Origin: Ampullaceana balthica
Lineage: Eukaryota; Mollusca; Gastropoda; Lymnaeidae
NCBI GenBank assembly: GCA_944989445.1
Contig: CALYLW010000282.1
Coordinates: 434,001-498,000 of the forward strand
Direction of reading: 5' to 3'
Length of the DNA: 64,000 bases
A model generated the notes under the pieces. It saw only the letters and a list, made by a program, of their open reading frames with translations. It was not told where the DNA came from and did no database searches. Shown here in pieces: positions 12,567 through 25,400 of the stretch. The position numbers and the translations under genes are program-made. Numbering within the stretch: the first letter of the stretch is position 1; the number at the start of each line of letters is the position of its first letter.

Positions 12567-13408
12567 CCGGCATGTCCGTAAGCTTATTGTGGCCTTCATG
12601 ACTGGACTTACGATCAGCTGTTTACAGTCAACGCTAATGGGGGATATCGGGCTAATGTAAAACGTTGTCAAGATTCCCTTTTCGCGAAGACTGGCGTAAC
12701 TGTTCTCCTGTATGTTAAGATATGTCATGTGGACATGGGTATCCAACTGGGTATCGTACTCTACTAGATACAACTGATTTTTAAAATGCTTTTCAATTTT
12801 ATTATTTATTTCTCTTAACTATTGCATTTCTCTTGGTCTGTCCAAACGATTTGTATGTGTTCTTAAACGCTGTATATGTGTGCTTTAAATGGAAAAACAC
12901 TTGAGTGTATACATAGTCATTGTGTCATTCATTATTATTCATAACTGCTCTTATGTTTTTGTGCTCTAAAAGTTTGCAGACCAATGAAATGGAATACTAG
13001 TAAAAAGTAACTATTTGCAGGGTAATAATGTTCATCTTTCTTGAAAACATTGGAATAGCATGTTGTCTCCTGTCACTTCTGACACGTTTTAAATTAGTAA
13101 TATCCTATGAGTTAAGAAAATTTGGAAAATTTCATTTTATTAAGGGGAAAAGCTAAATTATTATTCAATGAAACATATTCCAACACACTTGAACTCGATT
13201 TGTTACAATTACCTTACATATTTAGCTATATCACAAACGTAAATGACACGTAAAAATATAATAGGCGTTTATTTTTACAGTGCCGATTGAACGTGATGAA
13301 GGATCATGTAACTTTGCACCGTAAATTGCCAACGGATATCCGGTTGTCTTGTTTATCATGTGATAATTTTAGGTTTGACATAATAGAAGTGTAACTTTGT
13401 CGTTGAAA
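12567..13408. other. Upstream region of ATP6AP2, no recognised element
   Basis: Unique AT-rich DNA between the SINE and the ATP6AP2 start codon. It must hold the promoter and 5'UTR, but I see no confident TATA box, initiator or CpG-rich block. An in-frame TGA at 13376-13378 precedes the ATG, which supports the chosen start. Confidence 0.6.
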
Positions 13409-13439
13409 ATGAAAATCTTTGTCGTTCTTCTAGTATTAG
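13409..13439 (+). CDS. ATP6AP2: ATP6AP2 exon 1 (signal peptide)
   Basis: Encodes MKIFVVLLVL plus one base of codon 11. The donor is TTAG|GTAGGT. A single splitting G joins TT of exon 2 to give Val. Confidence 0.85.
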
Positions 13440-16400
13440 GTAGGTCAATTAATATTTATGTAATTATATCTCTTAAATCTATTTTTATAACAATTTGTAA
13501 ATAAATTTCCTTACATTTGCGTGTCCAAAGTCATTGTGCACAATTTTACACCCAAGAATCAAACGGTCAAACGGGACCTGATTGTTATGTTAGGCCTACT
13601 GATGTTGTCTGGGACACTAAAACTATTCACTCTCACTCTCAGTTTTCACCCTTGCATTGTCCTTGTGATTTATTCGTAGTTTTGAAGTTAATTTAATATA
13701 AAATATATATGTCAATCACTCTATGCTTAACACCTGTGAGTGGAAATATATGTAGGCTACATGAATTATGATGAATGTGAAATAAGCCTCCACCCTGGTT
13801 CTAATCCTAGACCTAGGCATAGCCTATAGTTATAGGATGCTTAGTTACTTATTTAAAGGTACTTAGACTTATAAACTCACACTCTGACTAAGATGAAAAA
13901 ATAATTCAATAAATTAGACAACTTTCTGTTGCTAAGCTACAATGTTATTATAGTTTACTAGATACGCCCCGCGGCATAGCATACGCTGCAGACTTGCTCA
14001 TGGATAGTGCAAAGAAAGTGGGTAAGTGGGGAAAAAACAAACACAAACTACAGCATGAAGAAATCAAAACAACGTAAGTGAACATCGGTGGTCTTGAGAC
14101 ATTCCCAAAGCACACCACCCTAGCTGCCAACCATAAACTCTGATTGGCCGACCCTAGCGAGGATCAGCCATTTTCGCAATAAAGGGGGAAAAGAACGGGC
14201 ACAAACACACATTTTTAAAAGTGATAAAAAAAACAATGTTTTTGCTGGGACTTGAAACCAGGACCTTCCCCGTGTAAGGCTGACGTGATAACCACTACAC
14301 TACGAATATCATGTTATTCTGTGAAGGAAAAACGCAAGTGAACACAAGAACCATTGTTGGTCTTGAGGCATTGGTTGACCCCAGCCAGTGTTATTCGTCA
14401 TGCTTGTTTGCACATACTCGCTTTGGTGAAATATATATATATTAGGGCTGTTAACGAATAATTTAAATTTAATTGTTAACTTAAAAAAAATTAACGATTA
14501 ATTAAATCGTTAATTTCGATTGAATCCAAAAATTGACATTTATGGTGTCATAAATATCATTTATTAAACGTACTTGTCAAAAATCGAAATAACACTGGAA
14601 TGTCTTCTTTATATGACATCTTTTAACCAACAACACAACTAGACAAGTGTGTTGACATTATTTGGGTCAAGTGATGAGCGGGTCTTATCGACAATAGCTA
14701 TAACCAGCCGAGCTGAACAATCGTTCACACAGCTTTAGATTGTCTCAGCTGAAGTTTCCCATACTGTAGTGGATGTTTGGTTTGCAGGTGATATGTAAGC
14801 GAAGTGTTAGAACCATGGTAGCAATGTTCCCTTTAAGCGGCGTGGCTGCGCAGATATTTGACAGACGCCCGGCAGGAGTTTAGAATCACAGCGCAACCAA
14901 TTTTGTAAAATATTGCAAAAAAAAATGGACGTTTTGCAACTTTGCACACAAATTTTTAAAAAACTTTTCACACAGACCAACGAAGCTTAGACCTATAGGG
15001 ACCATTGCATGGTATGCAAACGATTTCTCTCAATTGAAACAATAACCTTTATCAACATTTTGAACATTCACGTCAGTCAATAGTTTAAAACCAAAATTTT
15101 CTTGTAATCGTCCGTAAAATAAGTTTATATTTTTATTGGCCGAAATATTTTACTTTTTGACTTCCAGTACATTTATAAGTGGTGGGTCGATTAGTCGTTA
15201 AAAACATTTTTAATCGTTAACAATTTTTAACGATTAATCGAGAAATTAATCGTTAATTTCCGCAGCCCTAATACGGTCGAACCCACTTAACTCGAGCTCG
15301 GTTAACTCGCACACCCTATTAAGAGAGTAATTAAGACGACGTTTTTTATTGTCTTAGCATTTTCTCGATTTTTTTTAAGTCGCCGAAACCTCATAACACG
15401 AGCACAAATAGGGTCAAATTTGACACTTAACGTTGGTTATCTCGATCCCCATGACCAATTGCCAGCTTTTGAAAATGTTAGCTATGATTTTTTTTATAAC
15501 CAAGGGAAGGGACCAATTTTCTGCCTCAACAGGGTCTGCTGGTGACGTCACAGCCCGCTTGCTTGCATTTAGCTCTCAGGGCTGTGTTGCTTCTGGTACT
15601 ATGGCAATCACCAGCTTTTGAAATTCTTAGTTATTTTATAACCAACAAGGCCACGCGTCAAATTTCAGCCTTGCATGGTGTGCTGGTGACATCACAGCCC
15701 GCTTGTGTTTAGGCCTGTGTTGCTTCTGGTACTATGCCAATCACCAGCTTTTGTTCTTCTTAGTTATTTTATAACCAACAAGGCCACGCAAAAAGTTTCA
15801 GCCTTGCGAGGTGTGCTGGTGACGTCACAGCCCGCTTGCTTTCAGATACTTTTCAGAGCTGTGTCAGAGTGAAATGACTCACAAAATGTGTGTTTGCAAT
15901 GTTGGAGAATATAATAAAAGTTTGTATCGATAATCGACGTTGGTTTTTATTTTAAATTTGTAAATTTCTGCTGTTAGTTGGTGCACATATACCTTTTGTT
16001 GTTAGCAAACATGTATGTACATTTTTATAGCATGCCGATAGCTTCATCAAACAAATAACGGCAAAAAACCAGACAGTTTACCCACCCCCACTCTAAGTCC
16101 ATTGTAAGCTGAGGGGATCGTATGGAATAACAAAATGTACCGTGTGCAGACTTGTCGTCATTGGCAACCATTCATCCTTCAACCTCATTTTGACTCTATT
16201 ACTGCTGCTTTGTTCTCATTGTTTCATTCATAAGAAGTGGCAGTGTGCAAAAGCCATTTAACTATTGGTTAGAATTAATTTTTGACCTGGTCAGCAGAGA
16301 TGGTCTGTTTACAGTCTTGGCAAAAGTTGGCTGCCCACCAAAACTGCTTAGCATTATACAGTCATTCCACGATGGTATGAAAGGCACGGTGCAGTATGAC

Positions 16401-19400
16401 GGTTCAACTTCCCCTCAATTTGATATCCTCAGTGGAGTCAAACAGGGCTGCGCCCTCGCCCCAACACTCTTTGGCATCTTTTTTGCCTGCCTGTTGAAAC
16501 ATGCCTTTGGATCCTCAACCGAGGGGATCTATCTTCATACACGTTCTGATGGTAAACTATTTAATCTGGCCAGGCTGAAGGCAAAGACGAAGATCCGAGA
16601 AACGGTCATCAGGGACATGCTTGTTGCAGACGACGCTGCCATTGCAACTCACAATGAAGCTGATTTGCAAAGCCTGATGGACCGCTTTGCCAAGGCCGCC
16701 AGGGACTTCGGACTAACCATCAGCTTCAAAAAGACCAACGTGATGGCCCAAGACGCTGACCCACCCAACATCACCATCGATGGCTGCCAACTTGAGGCCG
16801 TGGAACGTTTTACATACCTTGGCTCCAACATCACCAACAACCTGTCCCTTGATTCCGACCTAGACGTAAGGATCAGCAAGGCCTCCACAACTATGGTCAG
16901 GCTCTCAAAAAGAGTATGTAGCAACAAAAAGCTGACCATCAATACCAAAATTGCTGTTTACAGGGCATGTGTGCTAAGCACCCTCCTTTATGCCAGTGAA
17001 TCCTGGACCCTATACTCCAGACAAGAAAGGAGATTGAGTGCTTTCCACATGCGCTGTCTCCAGTGCATCCTGGGAATCACCTGGCAGGACCATGTCACCA
17101 ACAATGAGGTGCTACAACGTGCAAAAATCCAAAGCATGACAACTCTTCTTCGCCAGCGTCGGCTTAGGTGGTTGGGACATGTGCGCAGATTGGAGGATGG
17201 CAGAATGCCAAAGGACATCCTCTATTCTGAGCTAGCCAAAGGAAAGAGGACCACAGGCCGGCCTCACCTCCGTTACAAAGATGTGTGCAAGAGAGACCTC
17301 AAAGCTATTGGCATTGACATAAATAGCTGGGAGGAACTCGCTGGGGACAGGTGCAGTTGGAGACAGGCATTGGCTGCTGGGCTAGAAGCAGGAGAAAGAA
17401 ACCTGCAACAGGTCGCAGACGAAACTCGCCTAACGAGGAAAAGCAGAGCAATTCAGCCAACCACTAGCACTACCTTTCAGTGTCAGAAGTGCAGCAAAGG
17501 CTGCCATTCGCGAGTGGGCTTGTACAGCCACAGCCGAAGCTGCAAGATCATGTGCGTAAATCCCACAGGAGCACAGAAAATTCCGTCGTCTCACGAGACA
17601 TAAGAAAGCCAAACAAAAAAAAAGAATTAATTAAAATGTGTCAAAGTTGAAGTTTCAAAAGGAGTTCCTAATTTATTTGTGTACGTTTTTATAGCGAAGA
17701 GTTCGCTTTGTCATGAGTCATATATAGGTAATGATAGACAAATAACAGCAACGCTGTTGTGTAAAAAAAACCTCCAAAAACATGTGCATGTACATTCTCA
17801 TTTATTAACGCTAGTTATGGGACGATACCAAAATCATAGGCTGCTTACTGTAAACAAGGCTCCCCAGATTTTAAAATATATAATATAACATACTACAGAC
17901 AGTTTACCCGGGGTTTACTCTCAATCTCCCACACCATTGTTGTTGGTTAGTCCGATTAGCATCAATTTACCGAAGGAATTCTAAGTCCATTGTAAGCTGA
18001 GGGGAAGGACCAAAAGAAGATGATTAGGAAGAGAATGGTTCGGGGACAATGAGGGGATGTGTAGGTTACTTATTTGTGTAGCTTGTAAGGAGAGTAACGC
18101 AAGTGCCTTCCAAGGCACAGCATCGCTCAATCTGGGAATCACTGCAAGGCGGCGGCGTGGCGGGCAGGAGTAGTTGAATTCGTTATAGTTAAGTACTAGG
18201 GAAAAAAACTGCGCTAACGCAACAAAGGGTTATGTTTAAACTTAAACGGTCCTTAAAAACGAACGGTCTTAACAACCTTAGGAAAGGGTGAAGAAATAGG
18301 GTCCCGATATTCCGATACGATTCTGATTAATCGTCCCATCACTAATTAACACACAACACGTACATAAAGAAATTTCAAGCGTATGTTAATATTTTGCCGC
18401 CATATTGGTTTTCGTTTTAACTCGATCATCGGTTATCTCGATGCCCATTTTTCATACCCCAACGCCGTCGACTTAACCGGTTTCGACTGTATATATAGAT
18501 TGTTAATGCAAATTTCAATGACACTAAAATTTCCCTAAATCAACCTAGCCGATTCCTGTCTATTCTATCTTTGGAGTGATTCTGATTATGAATTTAGAAG
18601 GGTGAGTTGAGTCTTAATTTGTTTTCAAGATTTTTAGAGCACAACAATGTTGCGCATTTCCACTTATTTTGCAGGTTAGTGTGCATGTACAGTAACTCAG
18701 TCATTTCCTCCCAGTATTACTTCTTCAACCCGGCTGCTACATTAGAAAATAATTATTTGTCATACTGGTTTAAAGTTAAAGATATTGATAAATCCAATGT
18801 ATTTAACTGAAAGTGGGGGAATGCATTGTGTGTTATGGTACCAATGTTTAGATTTGAGTATTATCCAAGCATGCATACCATAAATATGTAGTCTCGTAGT
18901 AGGCTTAGTAGGTGCGTGAGTGTGCCGCGTGAGTGTTTTAACATAAAACATATCTCAAATAATATTTTTAAGTGGGGTTTGAATTGATACTAAAATAAGG
19001 CATGACATTCATGCTTTTATAGCACATCTGAGTAGTTATAGCACCTCTGAGTAGTTATAGCACATCTGAGTAGTTATAGCACCTCTGAGTCGTTATAGCA
19101 CATCTGAGTAGTTATAGCACATCTGAGTGGTTATAGCACATCTGAGTCGTTATAGCACCTCTGAGTGGTTATAGCACCTCTGAGTGGTTATAGCACCTCT
19201 GAGTAGTTATAGCACATCTGAGTGGTTATAGCACATCTGAGTGGTTATAGCACATCTGAGTGGTTATAGCACATCTGAGTGGTTAGAGCACATCTGAGTA
19301 GTTATAGCACATCTGAGTGGTTATCGAACATCTGAGTAGTTATAGCACATCTGAATAGTTATAGCACATCTGAGTAGTTATAGCACATCTGAATAGTTAT

Positions 19401-22400
19401 AGCACATCTGAGTAGTTATAGCACCTCTGAGTAGTTATAGCACATCTGATTAGTTATAGCACCTCTGAGTAGTTATAGCACATCTGATTAGTTATAGCAC
19501 ATCTGAGTGGTTATCGAACATCTGAGTAGTTATAGCACATCTGAATAGTTATAGCACATCTGAGTAGTTATAGCACATCTGAATAGTTATAGCACATCTG
19601 AGTAGTTATAGCACCTCTGAGTAGTTATAGCACATCTGATTAGTTATAGCACCTCTGAGTAGTTATAGCACATCTGATTAGTTATAGCACATCTGAGTAG
19701 TTATAGCACATCTGAGTAGTTATAGCACCTCTGAGTAGTTATAGCACCTCTTAGTGGTTATAGCACCTCTGAGTGGTTATAGCACCTCTGAGTGGTTATA
19801 GCACATCTGAGTAGTTATAGCACATCTGAGTAGTTATAGCACATCTGAGTAGTTATAGCACATCTGAGTAGTTATAGCACCTAGGCTTTTCTGATACAAA
19901 ATCTCCTCAGTATCTAAACATTGCTTATATTTAAGTAAGAAAAACTTCAGTTTTATTTGCATCCAATTTGTATACATGAAAAATGAATGTCCACAAGTTC
20001 AGTTTAATTTTTCTAGATTCTTGACTTATTGTTACAATTACATTCCACTTCATCTTTTTTATTTTAGCTAGGGAATTAGGAGGAAAATAAATATTTCAAA
20101 CACATTAATAAGAATCAAATTCTTCTTTTCAGTTCTTCAATGTACTGGTCAGCATCTTCATGTGAAGCATGCGCCATCTTACATTGTCTTCCAGCAGCAA
20201 TCATCCGAAACACCAGTCAGGTCTAGTGATCTTCACAATATATTAGCAGGACCTTTAGGGCTGGCAAAAGTAAGTACATTAGCTGGTCTAATACGATGTA
20301 ACTACTAAACTAAACACATATTTCTGTAGGCCTGAGACTAATCTCTTAAGGCCTTGGCTAGAACCTGGGCAATCTGCTCCATCTGCTGAGCAGTGCCATA
20401 CAACATTGTCTTTACATGTGACTCTTCCGCCTCCCTAACCTCCCCGGCTATATCTAGCGTGGGGCAAGACGTCAGCAGGTGTACAACCGTCTCAGAGGCT
20501 TGGCTGCAATGACGGCAGTTCGAGTCCCTGTTGTGGTATAGCCTGTGAAAGTAGGAGTTGGTTGGGCAGTGTTCTGTTCTCATCTGAGTCACTAAACTCT
20601 GGTGTTTGTGACTCAGGTTCCACCACTGGTCTGAGCGGCTTGGCCTGGGCATGTTAGCGAAAACCCCCCTGGCTGTCGTGTTGTCAGCCCACTCCTGGTA
20701 CCACTTGTTCCTGAAGTGGTCCTTTAGCCAGGTTTTAGCCCCAAGATAAGTAACTGGGGTCTCTGGTTGGGGCAGGGCCGCTCCTGCTTTTGCCAGGGAG
20801 TCTGCCTTTTCATTGCCGTCAACATTCACGTGACTTGGGATCCACTGCACTGTTACCTTACCTCCAAGTCTTTCGAGCCTACCCACGTCCTCCAAGATGA
20901 CGTCAACCAAGTGGTTGCTACGCTTCTCACTAAGTAGGACTTCGAGGGCTGATCTCAAGTCACAAAACAGTACAGTGTCGAAACCGAAAATTTCCGACCT
21001 CTGCAGTGTCTGGTGCACACTTTCCAGGGCCCTGTGTATAGCCTCAAGCTCAGCTTCGTAATTCGATGCCATAGTCCCACAGGGACCTGAAAGTTCTTCT
21101 TTTGGTGGCCCTCCTAATGGGTATAAGATGAGCGCACCATATCCTGCAATTCCTTCACTTGAACTGGCAGACCCATCCGTGAACACTTTTACTTGGGTTC
21201 CCGCGAACCCTTCTATCGTCTCAAGGATGTAACTATTAACAAACACCAGTCAGGTCTTGTGATCTTCATAATGTATTAGCAGGACCTTTAGGGCTGGCAA
21301 AAGTAAGTACATTAGCTGGTCTAATACAATGTAACACACAACAGTCCATTTTTTACTCTTTGGGACAATACAAATTTTTGTGTCATCAAACACAAAAGCT
21401 TCAGATGACACTTCAAAATAAATAATAAAATAAATTACTTTTGAGAAAATTCTGCATTCTAAGTATGCTTGTAATTCTTAAAGAGTCACATACCTAATGT
21501 AGCTGAGTGGTGGCTACTTGTATTATTATTTAAATATTATACAGCACACACTAACTAGACAGCTAATTACACAAGTAATAAATGCAAGTCATGAGGACTA
21601 TAGTTGAAATATTTTATTTGACTACTTCCTAAAGTTGACAGGAATCCTAATGTCTAAGTGTACTAAGTAGATGAAACTTTACGTTAACATAGAACACAGT
21701 GTACAGTCTTGTCTCACCTAGATGAAACTTTACGCTAACATAGAACACAGTGTACAGTCTTGTCTCACCTAGATGAAACTTTACGTTAACATGGAACACA
21801 GTGTACAGTCTTGTCTCACCTAGATGAAACTTTACGTTAACATAGAACACAGTGTACAGTCTTGTCTCACCTAGATGAAACTTTACGTTAACATGGAACA
21901 CAGTGTACAGTCTTGTCTCACCTAGATGAAACTTTACGTTAACATGGAACACAGTGTACAGTCTTGTCTCACCTAAACCCTACTCTACTACAGTCTGTCC
22001 ACTTAACCAGGCAGTGGGTGACTCCTGTGTCTTCTACCGTTCTCTCCTTCTATTGCTGGCCAAAGGAATGTGGGTGAGATTTGAGATGGCCCTCTGGTTT
22101 AAGTCGTTAAAGGGAACGTCTTTCATATTTTTCCCAGGTCCCCAATAAACTACTTTTGACATCGGTCTCTGGTACAGTATGACAGCACTTAACAAAATTT
22201 TTCTTCCGGTCTCTGTCCATTATGTGTAACCAAAAACCCAAATTCCATCACTCTGCGCCCCCACTCGGGCGAGGTCTTGTGGGGGAGAGGTGGGGTAGTG
22301 CCCTGTTTCTGTGGTGCACCCTGCCACACGTTGTGCCCTGTTTCTGTGGTGCACCCTGCCACACGTAGTGCCCTGTTTCTGTGGTGCACCCTGCCACACG

Positions 22401-25400
22401 TAGTGCCCTGTTTCTGTGGTGCACCCTGCCACACTAATAAAGATTTGTTTGACTCATCAAGATGTAAATAAACCCAATAAAAACTTCAGGCCTTTTTAAT
22501 GTAATACTTATACTTGAAATTTTACTTAAAATGTTCTCATCTTAGGATGGTTATAAATAGTGCCTACCCTCATTAGGTCATTGAATGGTCACCAATAGAG
22601 CCTAACCTCATAAAAGGTCATTGAATGGTCACCAATATTGCTTAACCTCATAAAGGTCATTGAATGGTCACCAATAGAGCCTAACCTCATAAAAGGTCAT
22701 CGAATGGTCACCAATAGAGCCTAACCTCATAAAAGGTCATCGAATGGTCACCAATAAAGCCTAACCTCATAAAAGGTCATCGAATGGTCACCAATAGAGC
22801 CTAACCTCATAAAAGGTCCTTGAATGGTCACCAACCAAATCATTAACGTTTTTTGTTTTTGTGTGTGTTATTTGAAAACTTATTTTTGTCATTATTGTGA
22901 ATCCAGCTTTATTGTAGAGTGCTTCCCAAAACATGATGAGGCATTTATGTTACATCATTTTTATGGTCATTGAGACTCACCTGAAAAGATTTGGCCATGC
23001 ATTAATTTGTTGTTCTTTTTAATAAACTTTCAGAGCAATCCAATTATTCAGTCCAAGTCCCTGTTGAAGAAAGCCAAAGCTAATGTACTGATAACACTTG
23101 TAACCCACAAGGACCAACAACTCAACTTTGATGCTTTGAAAAGAATTCCAGTTGATTGGGTAAATTAAACAGATTTTATATCAACAATTTTTATATTATA
23201 ATAATTTATTAACAAGTGCTCATCTTCTAGCAGGGTTCCCACTCAGTCGGGAAATAGTCGGGAAAAGTTATGACTAGCCGGGAATTTAAAATTTTTTTTT
23301 GCCAAAATAAATGACTTTGATTACGTCTCTGTGTTCATGTTTCAATTCCATTTAATAAAAAAAAATGTAACCAGTTAATAACTGTCTGCACATGCGTTAA
23401 AACTAAGGTCAAATTTTTCGCCTCCCCTTGCCCCTGTGGCATGTCACCACGCTCGTGTTTGCAATACCTGTCGAATCAGCGAATCAATATGATAATTTTA
23501 AGTTGAATGCTTTTGACGTGGAGGATATCTGTCACTATAAGACCGAACTCGAATTTCCTACACCTACGTCAATCAAATGATACTTTGTTATATAAATAGT
23601 AACATTTGCGGCCATTACCGTTGATCACATCAAAGGCGCACTGTGTGTTAGACCTCCGCTACTAAGCGAATTTTTAAAAAAAAACAGTCCTTATCCAAAT
23701 TCGACCAACAACAGTGATGACATGTATATTATTTATATACTGGAATATTATGAAAATGCTTTGATTTCACCGTCACGCGCGGGTTAGTGGCAGTCAAATA
23801 TCTTCCTGGAAACAAAACAACAAACTATTCAAAGAATACACACTACTCCCGGTAATAATTGAAGTTTGCATTTAACCAGTCTTGAGCTAAGGACTGATTA
23901 ACCTTTGACACCCTTAGTCTTAGTTAAAACCATTGTTCCTTCCGCAGTTGACCTTTTTAAACTGTTTAGAAATCTTCTTTCCACCACTTTTTTTCCTCAA
24001 CCTTGAAAATGACTGGATAGACCATCTAGATTTCAAGCAGTGGCTTTCACGGGACTAATTTGTGTACTGTGCATATTGTACATCATCATCAACATCTGTC
24101 CTTTGAGTTCCTTGTGGAACATAGGGCCTCTGTCAAAGCTCGCCACTCTACACGTCCCTTGCCAGTCGCTTCAATTCTTCCCACCTCTTCCCAGTCCTTC
24201 CAGCCTCGTCCAACATGCTCTGTCTCCATGTACACTTGGGTCTTCCTTGCTGTCGTTTTCCCTGGGGGTTCCAATCTAAGGCCTGCCTAGCCCTGCTGTA
24301 ATCTTTCCTTGAGGGTGTGTCCAATCCATCTTAAAAACCTTTCCATATTTTGTTGTTCCATGATACTGTTCTTTGTCCACACCTCTCCCACAGCTTGGAG
24401 TTTTCGACCTTGTCAAACCATTTTATTTTCAGAGCATTTCTGAAGCATCTGTTAACAAAGGTCTGGAGTCTATTTTTTGTTGTCTGTCGTTCGCCATGTT
24501 TCGGATCCATAAAGTAGGACCGTTTTAACATTGGTATTAAAGATCCTTACTTTTGTTTTGACAGAGATGTATGTAGATCTCCAGACCTGTTTCAGATTAG
24601 CAAAAGCCTGTCCCGCCAAATTTATTCTTCGTTCAATGTCCCCCATCTGTTCCCCCTGATACACTGACAACCCCCCCCAGGTATACAAAGTTGTTTACTT
24701 GCTCCAAGCTACGGTTTTCTACTTGTATGACTCCATCTTGTTGGAACTTCACTTTCCAACATTTCCTTCATTAGCCCTTTTACTAGCTTGTATGGATTAC
24801 TGCAATTCTCTTCTGTCAGGTGCGCCAAAACAATGCATCAAAAACTACCGAAAGTTCAAAATTCAGCTGCCAGATTAGTTCTAAAGGCAAAAAAACCTGA
24901 CCATGTTACTCCTCTACTCTAATCACTTGATTGGCTGCCTATACAAGCCTGAATTGATTACAAACTGCTCGTTCTCTGTCACAACTTCTTTTCTGACTCA
25001 TGCCCTTCCTATATTACTGAGCTTCTGTCGGCCTACTCACCAAGTCGTCAGCTATGCTCTTCTGCAGACACGCGCATTCTCTGTGTTCCTAAGACACAAA
25101 CTAAAACATTTGGCGAAAGGTCATTCTCATTTTTCTGCAGCCAAACAATGGAATTCTCTACCATTACACATCCGGAGTATTTCATCTACCAAGTCCTTCA
25201 AGACTGCACTTAAGACGCATCTTTTCAAAATTAAAGAAACAACATTTCTTTTTAATGATTGACGTAGCTTATGTGTAACGTACTGTCATTTATGTGGTTA
25301 TTATGATAAGAATGTTTATTTAATTATTATATGTATGTTATTATCTCCATGTAAAGCGCCTTGAGTCCGGCTACTTGCTGGGATACAGCGCTATAAAAAT

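Larger units (their letters stand above)
15272..18491. mobile_element. TA-target DNA transposon (Tc1/mariner/pogo-type ends), carries a LINE
   Basis: The left end CGGTCGAACCCACTTAACTC (15274) and the reverse complement of the right end, CAGTCGAAACCGGTTAAGTC (18489), are imperfect inverted repeats flanked by TA on both sides. Such ends and TA target duplication are typical of the Tc1/mariner/pogo group. No transposase was recognised. A 5'-truncated LINE (16281-17622) is inserted inside it. A 26-bp sequence, TCTAAGTCCATTGTAAGCTG plus AGGGGA, occurs at both 16092 and 17980, so some internal duplication is also present. Confidence 0.6.

Noticed and set aside
14237..14310. Functional tRNA-Val
   Set aside because: Acceptor stem does not pair and the anticodon stem has mismatches.
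16245..16280. Start codon for the LINE protein
   Set aside because: This ATG lies left of the insertion boundary defined by the AGAATTAATT duplication, in flanking DNA.
21303..21308. Second exon 2 donor as an alternative splice site
   Set aside because: The duplicated exon piece has no acceptor or open connection to exon 1, so productive use is unlikely.
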